Assembly (NCBI RefSeq): GCF_018143015.1
Contig: NC_054758.1
Coordinates: 14,612,001-14,676,000 of the forward strand
DNA from: Lytechinus variegatus
Taxonomy: Eukaryota > Echinodermata > Echinoidea > Temnopleuroida > Toxopneustidae
Direction of reading: 5' to 3'
DNA: 64,000 bases
Positions 58,701 through 64,000 of this stretch are shown here, piece by piece (positions within the stretch are counted from its first letter, which is position 1; each line of letters begins with the position of its first letter). Under the pieces are notes generated by a model. The model saw nothing but the letters and a program-made list of their open reading frames with translations, was not told the DNA's origin and searched no databases. Both the position numbers and the translations under genes were made by a program.

Positions 58701-61085
58701 GTTATCAACATTGGTTAGTGCATACATGATATAAAGTATCACAACCATAAATAAAGCATGTAATCAATGTAAAAGTTTGGAAATAAACCTTCATTATAAG
58801 ATACGTAAAAAATATAAAATTAAAAAGCAACCTTGACTTAATCCTAATTTTTTTCAGATGATGAAGATATGGCGCCTGCGATGGGATTCTTTGAAGGTGA
58901 CACGACTTTGACCTTTAACCTTGAAGCCCCATCTGAATCGGTCCAGGTAATGGTTGCTCCATCGTTCAATGGGATTGACCTACTGCCTACCACCGGGACC
59001 GGATACTACGCCATCACTTTCTACGATCCCCCTCCTCAGCTTGACATGGCTACGCTTTCTTTCAAACCAACAGGTAAATAGAGGATGATGATGATGGTGA
59101 CGACGATGGTGGTGATGACGATGATGGTGGTGGTGGTGATCATAATGTTGTTGATGATGATGATGATGGTGATGACGATGATGGTGTTGGTGGTGGGGGT
59201 GGTGATGGTGATGGTGACGATGGTGGTGATGACGATGGTGGTGGTGATGGTGTTGGTGGTGATAATGATCATGATCATGAATGATCATGGTGATGATGGT
59301 AGCGACCGTTAGTGGTGGTGGTGGTGAAGATGGTGATCATAATGATGATGACGATAATGATGATGATTTATGATGACAGTGAAAACGATGATGATGGAAA
59401 TGAGGAAGATGATGGTGATAATAGTTTATGCTGATGATGCTCTGGAAATAATGGATGTTGATGATGATAAAGAAGATGAAGAGGAGGAGGAGGAAGACGA
59501 TGCTGATTCTCCAAACGAATTTGATGGTTGAAGTTCCAAACCATGTCCACATAATTAACAAGGTCTCTTTTATCTTTTCGAAGGAAACATCCTCGTTCTC
59601 GAGTTCCCAACGGAAGTCTCGATCAAAGACAACATCCTACCCGATTGCGATGCCATCTTCGTAGCAACGGTTGAAGAAGAGGGCGAAAATGGGGCGATGC
59701 CCACTGACATTGCTGGGAGCAGAAACCTTCTGGGAGAGGGGAGCCGATGCTACCTGACCAGGAACCATAAGATGCTGGAAATCATGCTTGGCCAAGGAGA
59801 TAATCTCATCGAACCAGGTTCACCGATATTTTCAAATACTCTTCTATGATAGTGGTGGTGGTGGCGGTGGTGGTGGTGGTGTTGATGATGAGGATTATGA
59901 TAATTACGATGATGATGATAGTGGTGCACTGCAAAAACTCCGGTGTTGATTTAACACCAGCCCGGAATCTATATATGTCTACACCAGAGAAGTATTGAAA
60001 CAACACCAGTTTGGAATAAAACCGATGCCGGTGCTAGACTAATACCAACCGGTGTTGTTTAACACTTCTCTGGTGTGGACATGTATAGATTCTGGGCTGG
60101 TGTTAAATCAACACCGGAGTCTTTGCAGTGTGGTGGTCATGGTGGTGGTGGTGGTGGTGATGATGGTGATATTGTTAATAATGAGGAGGAAGAATAAAGG
60201 ATAAGAAAGGTGATAATGGTGGTGACGATGTTGGATGTGATTGAGGTTATGGTACACTGTTAAAAATTTTCTACGTAAACCCCCCCCCAAAAAAAAAAAA
60301 TTCCTACAGCAGAGTCTCGAGAACACCTGTATTCTTACTGCACTGTGCAATCTTACATGTATTTGTGTAAAATTACAGAAAATTGGTATTTGGTGTATGT
60401 AACCTTACTAATTTATTTAATAAAACTTTTCTCCCTTTTTAAAACAGACCTGTTCTGTAAAATTGTAAAAAAAAAATTGCACGTACTATATCTAGTTATA
60501 ACAGTTTTAGAGAATGATTTTGTTATTTTTGAAATGTAAAATCTCTTTTTTTAATCTTTCTTCTGTAAAACTTTCTGGTGTTTCTAACAATTTGGTGATG
60601 GCAGTGGTGATGGTGGTGTTTAATGAAATAAATTTGACGGAACTCAGCTTTTAGACTCGTAAATAAAGTAAATAATTAGGATCCCAAATTATGGTACCAA
60701 AGATTAAACTTTTTCTTATAATTAATTTTACGCACTTCATGCTCGATTTATTCAGGAAAGGGTGCTAGGAAAATGTAACAGTGACATTCAGTGTTACAAC
60801 TTTTAATAATATCTTTCGCTGATCCAGGTGAGACTCTCACCGTCCGTGAGGGCGTCATATACGGCATCGGCGAGTACCCGAGCGCAGCGGAGGAGACCGA
60901 CATCACCGTATCAGAGGGGAATTCTAGTCTAGTGGGCGTGGTTCTTCGTGGCGCCAAGACGGTCAGTAGCTGCGGGAATGTCTTTATATCTGCCCGGGAA
61001 ACCATCGGCGGTGCCAGCAGGAGCTTCACGTACATGTGGACGGTTAGTCCAGCAGATAGTGATAATCTGACCGAGGCCGTAAATG
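47795..61085 (+). CDS. Gene 2 (5' half): REJ-like receptor with signal peptide, Cys-helix repeats, Cys-rich, IPT-like and REJ segments
   Basis: Eleven exons (47795-48665, 49444-49683, 50386-50505, 51269-51410, 54651-54756, 55524-55665, 56624-56695, 58207-58350, 58858-59073, 59584-59817, 60828-61085) join in frame to about 848 residues; the gene continues beyond the window. A signal peptide (TLTFTVLWVVALATA) is followed by three helical Cys modules, Cys-rich segments (FDNCDVCAGNHTNC), an IPT/TIG-like strand set (NITVHGAGF), and the start of a REJ module (SSCGNVFISA...SFTYMWTV). Several N-x-S/T sequons fit a secreted or surface ectodomain. By analogy with gene 1 and with sea urchin REJ proteins I expect GAIN/GPS and TM exons to the right. 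Sperm or egg-jelly function is inferred from the family only. Confidence 0.75.
48666..49443 (+). other. Gene 2 intron 1 with GGT/GAT-type simple sequence
   Basis: From about 48700 to 49180 the intron is rich in TGGTGGT, GATGGTG and GGTAATG words, a decayed triplet microsatellite. It creates a 159-residue His/Pro-rich open frame on the minus strand that I do not regard as a gene. Confidence 0.55.
49444..49683 (+). CDS. Gene 2 exon 2: Cys-helix module 3
   Basis: The acceptor is CCCTTTTCAG and the donor is TCTG/GTATGT. It encodes ATEIVNHLFLIL, DECRTIAHGVVDIINDV and ends GFMSIEEICENVDKNFS, matching the endings of the two modules in exon 1. Phase 1 at both ends. Confidence 0.78.
49850..50131. mobile_element. 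Foldback MITE rich in CACAGTGTG words
   Basis: The left end GGAAAGAACACAGTGTCCCA and the right end TGTGACATTGTGTCCTTTCC are imperfect inverted repeats. The interior repeats CACAGTGTG and CACACTG words in both orientations. It lies in intron 2 of gene 2. Confidence 0.65.
50386..50505 (+). CDS. Gene 2 exon 3: Cys-rich segment
   Basis: The acceptor has a long T-rich tract (CTTTTATCAG) and the donor is TTAG/GTATTT. It encodes GCHSKGFDRDACNICSL...RDCDMKCPL, with five Cys in 40 residues, matching no named domain I am sure of. Phase 1 at both ends. Confidence 0.75.
50855..51098. mobile_element. MITE with CACTGCAAAAACTC termini, copy 1
   Basis: The left end CACTGCAAAAACTCCGAT and the right end CCAGAGTTTTTTCAGTG mirror each other, as do ACACCAGAGAAG and CTTCTCTGGTGT inside. 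A second copy is at 59927-60130. CA...TG ends and the short size recall hAT MITEs, but no clear 8-bp duplication could be defined. Confidence 0.72.
51269..51410 (+). CDS. Gene 2 exon 4: Cys-rich segment
   Basis: The acceptor is CCTTTCTAG and the donor is ACAG/GTACGT. It encodes NECGFCVLG and LNECNECGEDTSCIGCDGEP, repeated ECxxC/CIGC pairs like the D.CG.C.G..S.C units of matrix proteins. It enters in phase 1 and leaves in phase 2. Confidence 0.77.
51460..51529. repeat. AT/GT microsatellite
   Basis: (TATA)n with a GTGTGTGTG stretch, partly split, in intron 4 of gene 2. Confidence 0.7.
51530..51728. mobile_element. ~200-bp near-palindrome (hairpin MITE) beside the Crypton
   Basis: The arms pair over nearly their whole length around a centre near 51628. 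For example, AAATATAAAATTATCCCGAG faces CGAGGGATAATTTCATATTT, and TTTCACCGAGGC faces GCCGAGGTGAAA. The outer parts carry TACTGGATTATATG and CATATAGTCCAGTA. The right arm includes TTTGGAGTTCAT, the complement of the array at 51836. Confidence 0.68.
51836..51960 (+). repeat. Array of seven ATGAACTCCAAA-like 12-mers
   Basis: GATGAACTCCTA, AATGAACTCCAAA, GATGAACTCCTA, AATGAACTCCAAA, TTAACTCCAAA, AATGAACTCCAAA and AATGAACTCCAAAT occur at uneven spacing (about 12-25 bp). The same word occurs once, inverted, in the hairpin at 51670-51682. It lies about 110 bp from the Crypton C-terminal frame. Confidence 0.7.
52074..53418 (-). pseudogene. Crypton tyrosine recombinase (DUF3504-like), broken
   Basis: Frames follow in order 53418-53104, 53075-52863, 52918-52712, 52764-52342 and 52364-52074. 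The first gives an N-terminal core-binding-like helical domain (RFPSLTEEDL, SYAKMSMITLRYGLQRHF). The catalytic part shows RGRENLRQM (Arg I), NHCLRATAINKL (the HxxR box), IMAISGHRSE (third His) and SIKHYSRV (Tyr nucleophile). The C-terminus is a Ser/Thr-rich tail. A short repeat near 52710-52740 (ACTTACCAGTTGCA twice) accompanies one shift. The YTNHCLRAT..I...G....IM.ISGH pattern is that of Crypton proteins and of domesticated relatives such as KIAA1958; the flanking element context and breaks favour a transposon. Confidence 0.8.
53695..53726. repeat. 32-bp perfect palindrome
   Basis: The half-site AAAGTTATATTGTACA is followed at once by its exact reverse complement TGTACAATATAACTTT. It lies 270 bp upstream of the Crypton start codon. 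Confidence 0.8.
53790..53870. repeat. (AT)n/(GT)n microsatellite
   Basis: An (AT)n run of about 35 bp is followed by (GT)n with small variants. Confidence 0.8.
53871..54650 (+). other. Right part of gene 2 intron 4
   Basis: This is AT-rich intron sequence. Near 54515-54590 a GCGTTAAGCGCTATTAAAAACTG stretch runs into ATT repeats, like the tail of a SINE. No gene is visible. Confidence 0.45.
54651..54756 (+). CDS. Gene 2 exon 5: DxCxVCxGxxxxC unit and start of the IPT-like domain
   Basis: The acceptor is TTTTCTTCAG and the donor is CAAC/GTAAGA. It encodes FDNCDVCAGNHTNC, then IIVTIEPSAIPENTDYN, the A-strand pattern (I.P...P...Y.I.V.G) that opens IPT/TIG folds. The Crypton lies in the 3.2-kb intron before it. 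Confidence 0.77.
55201..55388. mobile_element. MITE with CCTGG.GGGCGTTT.ATAAAGCT termini
   Basis: The left end GGGCGTTTTATAAAGCTATT and the right end ATCAGCTTTATGAAACGGTC mirror each other, followed inward by GCGACTTTA and TAAAGTCGC. It lies in intron 5 of gene 2. Confidence 0.68.
55524..55665 (+). CDS. Gene 2 exon 6: IPT-like strands
   Basis: The acceptor is TTTCCCCCCTAG and the donor is CGTG/GTAGGA. It encodes ITVHGAGFHQDPTPVCLYTR, then a segment with YCRANLER; the two Cys could pair as in other IPT domains. Enters phase 0, leaves phase 1. Confidence 0.75.
55684..56370 (+). repeat. GAT/GGT microsatellite cluster in intron 6
   Basis: Pure and decayed (GATGAT)n and (GGTGGT)n blocks occur at 55686-55770, 56078-56165 and 56318-56372. 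They give open frames of repeated Met/Val or His that are not genes. Confidence 0.8.
56624..56695 (+). CDS. Gene 2 exon 7: short beta-rich exon
   Basis: The acceptor is TTTCCTTCTTGTAG and the donor is ACAC/GTAAGT. It encodes GSYSFTVLFNTTPVMHGD, which could be the last strands of the IPT-like fold. With 72 bp it is the smallest exon of the gene. Phase 1 at both ends. Confidence 0.7.
57287..57435. mobile_element. Palindromic MITE (GAAAGAGTTGCAATCAATCG arms), copy 1
   Basis: GGGGCCCTTTGCAGAAAGAGTTGC at the left mirrors GCAACTCTTTCTGCAACGGACCCC at the right. The core carries ATCATGCGCAACTTGATTTT and CAACAGCGCGCATTTTTGAC. A second copy is at 61664-61812. Confidence 0.8.
57455..57655 (+). mobile_element. 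tRNA-derived SINE with head
   Basis: The head TTGGGCTCAGTGGGTAAGTC has an A box and GGGGTTCGAATCCCACCGCA has a B box. The body follows, with TTTGACAAGGCGATTATCTA, a gap, and GCTGTGCTAAGGCCGGGGTA, which matches the SINE at 31480. It lies in intron 7 of gene 2 and abuts the 185-bp tandem repeat. Confidence 0.7.
57646..58206 (+). repeat. Three tandem copies of a ~185-bp unit ending at an exon
   Basis: Units begin near 57652, 57840 and 58028. Each has TAATATTAATTTAGCGCTAT, ATTGTAAATGTTCCATATC, ACACAGCATAAGGCGTGATA, AGTCGATTTGACAAATC and ATCCAAAAA.A..TTTTGGATGATT. In the last copy this end has become GGATGATTTTCTTACAG, the acceptor of exon 8. The copies are highly similar, so the expansion is recent. 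Confidence 0.85.
58207..58350 (+). CDS. Gene 2 exon 8: beta-rich segment
   Basis: The acceptor is GATTTTCTTACAG and the donor is TACG/GTACGT. It encodes ITVDNVSEDVFLLGS and DLVPYLVFLY. The acceptor lies at the end of the third copy of a 185-bp tandem repeat. Phase 1 at both ends. Confidence 0.75.
58377..58640 (+). repeat. (ACT)n then (GAT)n microsatellite in intron 8
   Basis: About 165 bp of CTACTACTA with ACATGTACTACC interruptions, itself partly duplicated (ACATGTACTACCACTACTAC twice), is followed by about 80 bp of GATGATGAC. Open frames of poly-Tyr, poly-Thr or poly-Asp arise from it. Confidence 0.88.
58858..59073 (+). CDS. Gene 2 exon 9: beta-rich segment
   Basis: The acceptor is TTTTTTTCAG and the donor is ACAG/GTAAAT. 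It encodes MGFFEGDTTLTFNLEAPSE and GYYAITFYDPPPQ. The exon is flanked by ACT and GAT microsatellites on both sides. Phase 1 at both ends. Confidence 0.77.
59082..59430 (+). repeat. GAT/GGT microsatellite in intron 9
   Basis: GATGATGGTGACGATGGTGG-type sequence begins 9 bp after the donor of exon 9 and continues with decay for about 350 bp. It supports no gene; the His-rich and Met/Val-rich frames are by-products. Confidence 0.88.
59584..59817 (+). CDS. Gene 2 exon 10: pre-REJ segment
   Basis: The acceptor is TCTTTTCGAAG and the donor is CCAG/GTTCAC, which is weak but keeps frame into GETLTV of the next exon. It encodes LPDCDAIFVATVEEE, SRCYLTRNHKMLEIMLGQGD and LIEP, a pattern I associate with the region before REJ modules. 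Phase 1 at both ends. Confidence 0.72.
59846..59926 (+). repeat. GGT/GAT microsatellite in intron 10
   Basis: (GGTGGT)n then GATGATGAGG and GATGATGATAGTG lead directly into the MITE at 59927. Confidence 0.8.
59927..60130. mobile_element. MITE with CACTGCAAAAACTC termini, copy 2
   Basis: The ends CACTGCAAAAACTCCGGTGT and ACACCGGAGTCTTTGCAGTG mirror each other, with AACACCAGCCCGGAATCTA and TAGATTCTGGGCTGGTGTT inside. It shares most of its length with 50855-51098. It is inserted in a GGT microsatellite, which hides the target duplication. Confidence 0.78.
60131..60827 (+). other. Right part of gene 2 intron 10
   Basis: A further (GGT)n stretch ends near 60165. The remainder is AT-rich with a C/A run near 60280-60300. 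No gene or identified element. Confidence 0.45.
60828..61085 (+). CDS. Gene 2 exon 11: start of the REJ module
   Basis: The acceptor is CGCTGATCCAG and the donor is AATG/GTAACT. It encodes GETLTVREGVIYG, then VSSCGNVFISARETIGGASR and SFTYMWTVSP, the C-G..F.S.....G...R.F.Y.W pattern that opens REJ modules of sea urchin REJ proteins and polycystins. The remainder of the module must lie right of the window. Phase 1 at both ends. Confidence 0.77.
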
Positions 61086-61133
61086 GTAACTAGTCCTTAC
61101 TTTGTAAAAAAAAAAAAAAAAGAAAGAAGGGGG

Positions 61134-61402
61134 CTCTCACACTTGAACATTTTAGCCAGCGCATGCCAACATAGTATTTTACAGCGTTTTTCATTAAAAT
61201 AATTTCTTAATATCAAGACATTCATTTATCTAGCCACACAAGCAATTCTACAAAGAGCTTGGATTCTTGATATTCAAGGATTGTTTACAATATCAAGATT
61301 GAACTACTTGATATTGAAAAAATGGAATTAAAGGAGAAAACGATTGGCCATAGGTAAAATACGTCGGCACATTTATGCTGGCTAAAATGTTAAGGTGTGA
61401 CA
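61134..61402. mobile_element. MITE with CACAC.TGAACATTTTAGCCAGC termini
   Basis: The left end TCTCACACTTGAACATTTTAG and the right end CTAAAATGTTAAGGTGTGAC mirror each other, extending inward with CCAGCGCAT and ATGCTGG. Central TTGATATT/AATATCAAG words also pair. It lies right after exon 11. Confidence 0.68.
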
Positions 61403-61524
61403 ACCGGACATCATTATTAAATGTGATAAAAATGCTTACATACCATTGCCACTCTGTCTATTCCGGTTGGTCCTTTAACACAGTGATATATGAAATGAGT
61501 TTTAATTTAAAAGGAGGGGTTTAA

Positions 61525-62114
61525 TAATAGACCGGTTTGTAGTTACTTCATATACAATTAAGGTAAAATGACCTTTCATTTCTTTCATTATGATAGATGA
61601 TTTCAGAGCAAGGTATTAACTAAGCATGCCCCACATAGCAGGACGAAGAAATTGAATAGTCCAGGGGCCCGTTGTAGAAAGAGTTGCAATCAATCTCAAC
61701 TCTAAAAATCATGCGCAACTTGATTTTCAACCAATCAACAGCGCGCATTTGTGACCTGCGATTGATTTTTTGACTTGGGTTTAAACGCAGCTCTTTCTGC
61801 AACGGGCCCCAGGTGACTAGAATAGCGCACAAATGAACAGTCTAAGGTATTTGTTGCATTTCTACTTTGAATGCGGACTGCACAATGTACTTGGCAAACT
61901 GTGAAATACCAGTCGTTCGTGGACGCATTGTGGTTTCATTGTGGATGTAAATGAAAACACAATTCAAAAGAATATATGAATAATCAAGATATCAAAGTTG
62001 GGTCTTATCTCATTAGATTTTAAATCACCATGTCACTATAGTACCAATGACCTTCCTCTGATCATGCGCAGAATCTTCTGATCATGCGCAGAGTGGAACT
62101 ACGAACTGGCTTAT
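61525..62114 (+). mobile_element. MITE copy C (CCAGTTCGTAGTT family) with a nested MITE
   Basis: It begins ATAATAGACCGGTTTGTAGT and ends GGAACTACGAACTGGCTTAT. It matches copies A and B except for the palindromic insert at 61664-61812 and a tandem duplication of TGATCATGCGCAGA near 62058-62092. Confidence 0.8.
61664..61812. mobile_element. Palindromic MITE (GAAAGAGTTGCAATCAATC arms), copy 2, nested in MITE copy C
   Basis: GGGCCCGTTGTAGAAAGAGTTG at the left mirrors CAGCTCTTTCTGCAACGGGCCC at the right. Copies A and B of the host MITE read ACCAGGTGACTAG at the same site, so the insertion point is defined. CCAGG at the left and CCAGG at the right look like a 4-5 bp target duplication. Confidence 0.82.
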
Positions 62115-62506
62115 AACAGCCGTCCAGATGGGGATGGGGGCTTAAGGACCACCGTTCCACCCATACGTTCCATAACTTAGGGGAAATGGGAGAAGAACAA
62201 TGTAAATGAAGAGGAAGAGAGCGAATTAGAGAGAACTTGAACGGGAATATACAATGTGTGTTTTCTCTCATTTACATGTACTTTGTTGTAAATAGCTCTT
62301 CTTGAAACGTACCTTTGGGGATAATATGAATGATATAGAGAATAAATTTGCCTTGAATGTTGTTTGAATAGAGAAACTAAACTGTTTTCAGAGAAAAACT
62401 ACTTGCTTTGCTCCTCGGTAACTTATTTTAATGTGGTATGAATATCCCAAGTAGTGTATGAGTGTGTTATCCTTCAAGTGGGTCTATATTACAATCCTAT
62501 ACTGCT
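62115..62506 (+). other. Intron sequence right of MITE copy C
   Basis: I see no recognisable feature. A CTGTTTTCAG at 62386-62395 followed by a 26-bp open stretch and GTAACT could be a microexon but has no domain support. Confidence 0.3.
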
Positions 62507-63100
62507 TATACCTTGGTCACATTTGCTCTACGGCGGCCGTAGATACCTGAATTCGAGAGATTTCTGCGGCGGCCGCAGAAAATCTGCGGTGGCCGCAGGG
62601 TCGACGTACAGCGGATTCCTACTTTTTACAGGCCGTAGGGGAGGCCGTGGTATTTTAACGCGGAGTTATAACATTTTTTCTTTTCTACGCACGCCGTAGA
62701 AATTAGACTAGCCGTAGGCATGTCGTAGAATGGTCTACGGCGGCCGTACGTCGAGCGTACGGTGGCCGTGCGGCTGCCCTCGTGTTCTTCTTCCCTCCTT
62801 TCCCCTTCTCCTTTTGTGTTATATGCTCGGAGCCACAAGGCGCGTATTTAGAATTTTGCACCTCGGGGGCCCGACCTATAATTTTTGGCCCATATGCATG
62901 TGTACTTTTCAGAAAAAATGGCGACCCCTCCTCGTCAGGCAAACAGGTGCCTTAAATGCATGTTGAATTATTTTATTTCATATTCACATGAAAAAGGGCA
63001 ACTGCAGACCACTTTTTTAATGATAACTTAATAAAAAGCAAACTATTCATGAATATGATGTAATACCACTTTTTTTTAAAAGAACAAATGTGACCAGGAA
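62507..63100. mobile_element. GC-rich foldback element with ACCTTGGTCACATTTG termini
   Basis: The left end ATACCTTGGTCACATTTGCT and the right end AAGAACAAATGTGACCAGG match the termini of the short MITE at 28923. The inner left half is packed with CGGCGGCCGTAG, GCGGTGGCCGCAG and GCCGTAGG words. The right half is AT-rich with a probable separate insertion at 62830-62960. Confidence 0.6.
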
Positions 63101-63339
63101 GCACAGATATTGCCCTTTCACCAGCAGCTGACTTGGGTAAAATATGACGTTATCATCATTATCATTATTATTACTAATATTATTATTATCTTGGGGAGTT
63201 AAATGCTGATTTTTGTTGTTGTTTCCTAGGGTGTAGTTCTTACTTAAGACAAACGCGTTTATTTAAATTAATCTTAATCTTAATATTGACTTTATTCATA
63301 TAAACACGTTAACATGGTTAAGGGAGATTTATTTCATAA
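63101..63339 (+). other. Intron or intergenic AT-rich DNA with ATT repeat
   Basis: An ATT/ATC microsatellite lies at 63150-63190. Nothing else is identified. Confidence 0.35.
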
Positions 63340-63690
63340 GCCGAAATAAATCATGCGAACGCGATTTCTGATAGCTTGTGTATAGACCTGAAAATAGAAT
63401 ATTCTGAGAAGTGTTGTAAGCATGAGCAGGATGGGTTCTATCTATCTGTCAGGGCGAGCTGAAAATTGTTTATATTCCAAAATAACCCAAAGTTTGGAAA
63501 TTCTAAGCATTATTACTAATCATGAACAGTATGGGCACTTAAATATTATTCGATGCGAGCGCGAAGCGTGAGCTGAACTTTTTTTATATTCCGTTCCAAA
63601 AATAGACATTCTACGCAATTTAGGTAATCGTTAACAGGATGTCCATCTAACTAATCATTCGATGCGAGCGCGCAGCGCGAATCACCCCAA
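63340..63690. repeat. Second cluster of the GCGAGCGCGAAGCG degenerate repeat
   Basis: ATCATGCGAACGCGATTTC, GATGCGAGCGCGAAGCGTGA and GATGCGAGCGCGCAGCGCGA occur with neighbours TCTAAGCA/CTACGCAATTTAGGTAATC and GAACAG.ATG, the same words as in the 30-kb cluster. The unit is about 120-140 bp here. Confidence 0.65.
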
Positions 63691-63694
63691 AGGT

Positions 63695-64000
63695 CAAATT
63701 TGCCCCCCCCCCTTCCTAGGTCGAACAATACTGATCGTATAATATTCAGATCAGTGTCAAACATTAATTTGGAGACCCCTCCCCCCTTCCTAGGTCGAAC
63801 ATCAATTCGGTGCCCCCGCACTTTTATTACTCCCCCTTTCCCCTTTTCTATTCTCTCCTTTTCCCTTCTTGTTTCTTTCTCTCTTTCTTTTTTACCTTTC
63901 CCTTTTCTCTTCTTTCCCCCTCCTTTTTTATCTCCCTTTTCTTTCCCTTTCTTCCCTCCCTCTTTTGGCGCCCCCTTTTTTCCTACCCAGGGGCCCGGAC
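63695..64000. repeat. C-runs and polypyrimidine tract at the right edge
   Basis: CCCCCCCCCTTCCTAGGTCGA occurs twice (about 63704 and 63780), then CT-rich sequence runs to the end of the window. No gene is visible. Confidence 0.6.

Noticed and set aside
62396-62421. Possible microexon after CTGTTTTCAG
   Set aside because: It would break the phase pattern and has no domain support.
1-64000. LTR retrotransposons, endogenous retroviruses or Polintons
   Set aside because: I saw no paired long terminal repeats and no capsid, protease, integrase or envelope motifs; the only RTs are of the LINE type.

Overview
The window looks like genomic DNA of a marine invertebrate deuterostome, most likely an echinoderm and probably a sea urchin. 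It is AT-rich and intron-rich, with long G or C runs, GAT and AC/GT microsatellites, many foldback MITEs, tRNA-derived SINEs ending in ATT repeats, two clades of LINE, a Crypton, and two genes resembling the receptor-for-egg-jelly (REJ) family. No database search was possible; family names rest on motifs and memory.

Layout. (1) 1-1.4 kb: the ORF1 end of an L1-like LINE on the minus strand, lying in an intron of gene 1. (2) 1550-5441, plus strand: the last five exons of gene 1, which read as a GAIN-like segment, a degenerate GPS motif, one transmembrane helix and a short cytoplasmic tail, followed by a poly(A) signal and a duplicated 3' flank. (3) 5.5-47.8 kb: about 42 kb with no convincing host gene. 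It holds foldback/MITE elements (7.7, 10.2, 10.9-13.1, 13.6, 15.6, 16.6-18.6, 25.7, 28.9, 35.4, 46.6 kb), a PHD-finger LINE at 20.3-24.3 kb, an L1/Tx1-type LINE at 35.9-40.0 kb inserted inside a MITE, tRNA-derived SINEs, degenerate tandem repeats at 30.3-31.1 kb, and a satellite-like array at 43.1-44.7 kb. (4) 47795-61085, plus strand: the first eleven coding exons of gene 2, which begins with a signal peptide, continues through a three-times repeated Cys-containing helical module, Cys-rich exons and an IPT-like Ig fold, and enters a REJ module as the window ends. Its introns hold a Crypton (antisense), several MITEs, a 185-bp triplication and GAT/ACT microsatellites. (5) 61.1-64 kb: intron sequence with more MITEs and repeats.

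The two host genes have the same orientation. The 5' half of one and the 3' half of the other complement each other in the architecture signal peptide, ectodomain, REJ, GAIN/GPS, single TM, so I infer tandem members of one REJ-like receptor family. REJ proteins of sea urchins are known sperm-surface receptors, but the function of these two is not shown by the sequence. All exon junctions given for both genes keep frame, and most join phase 1 to phase 1.
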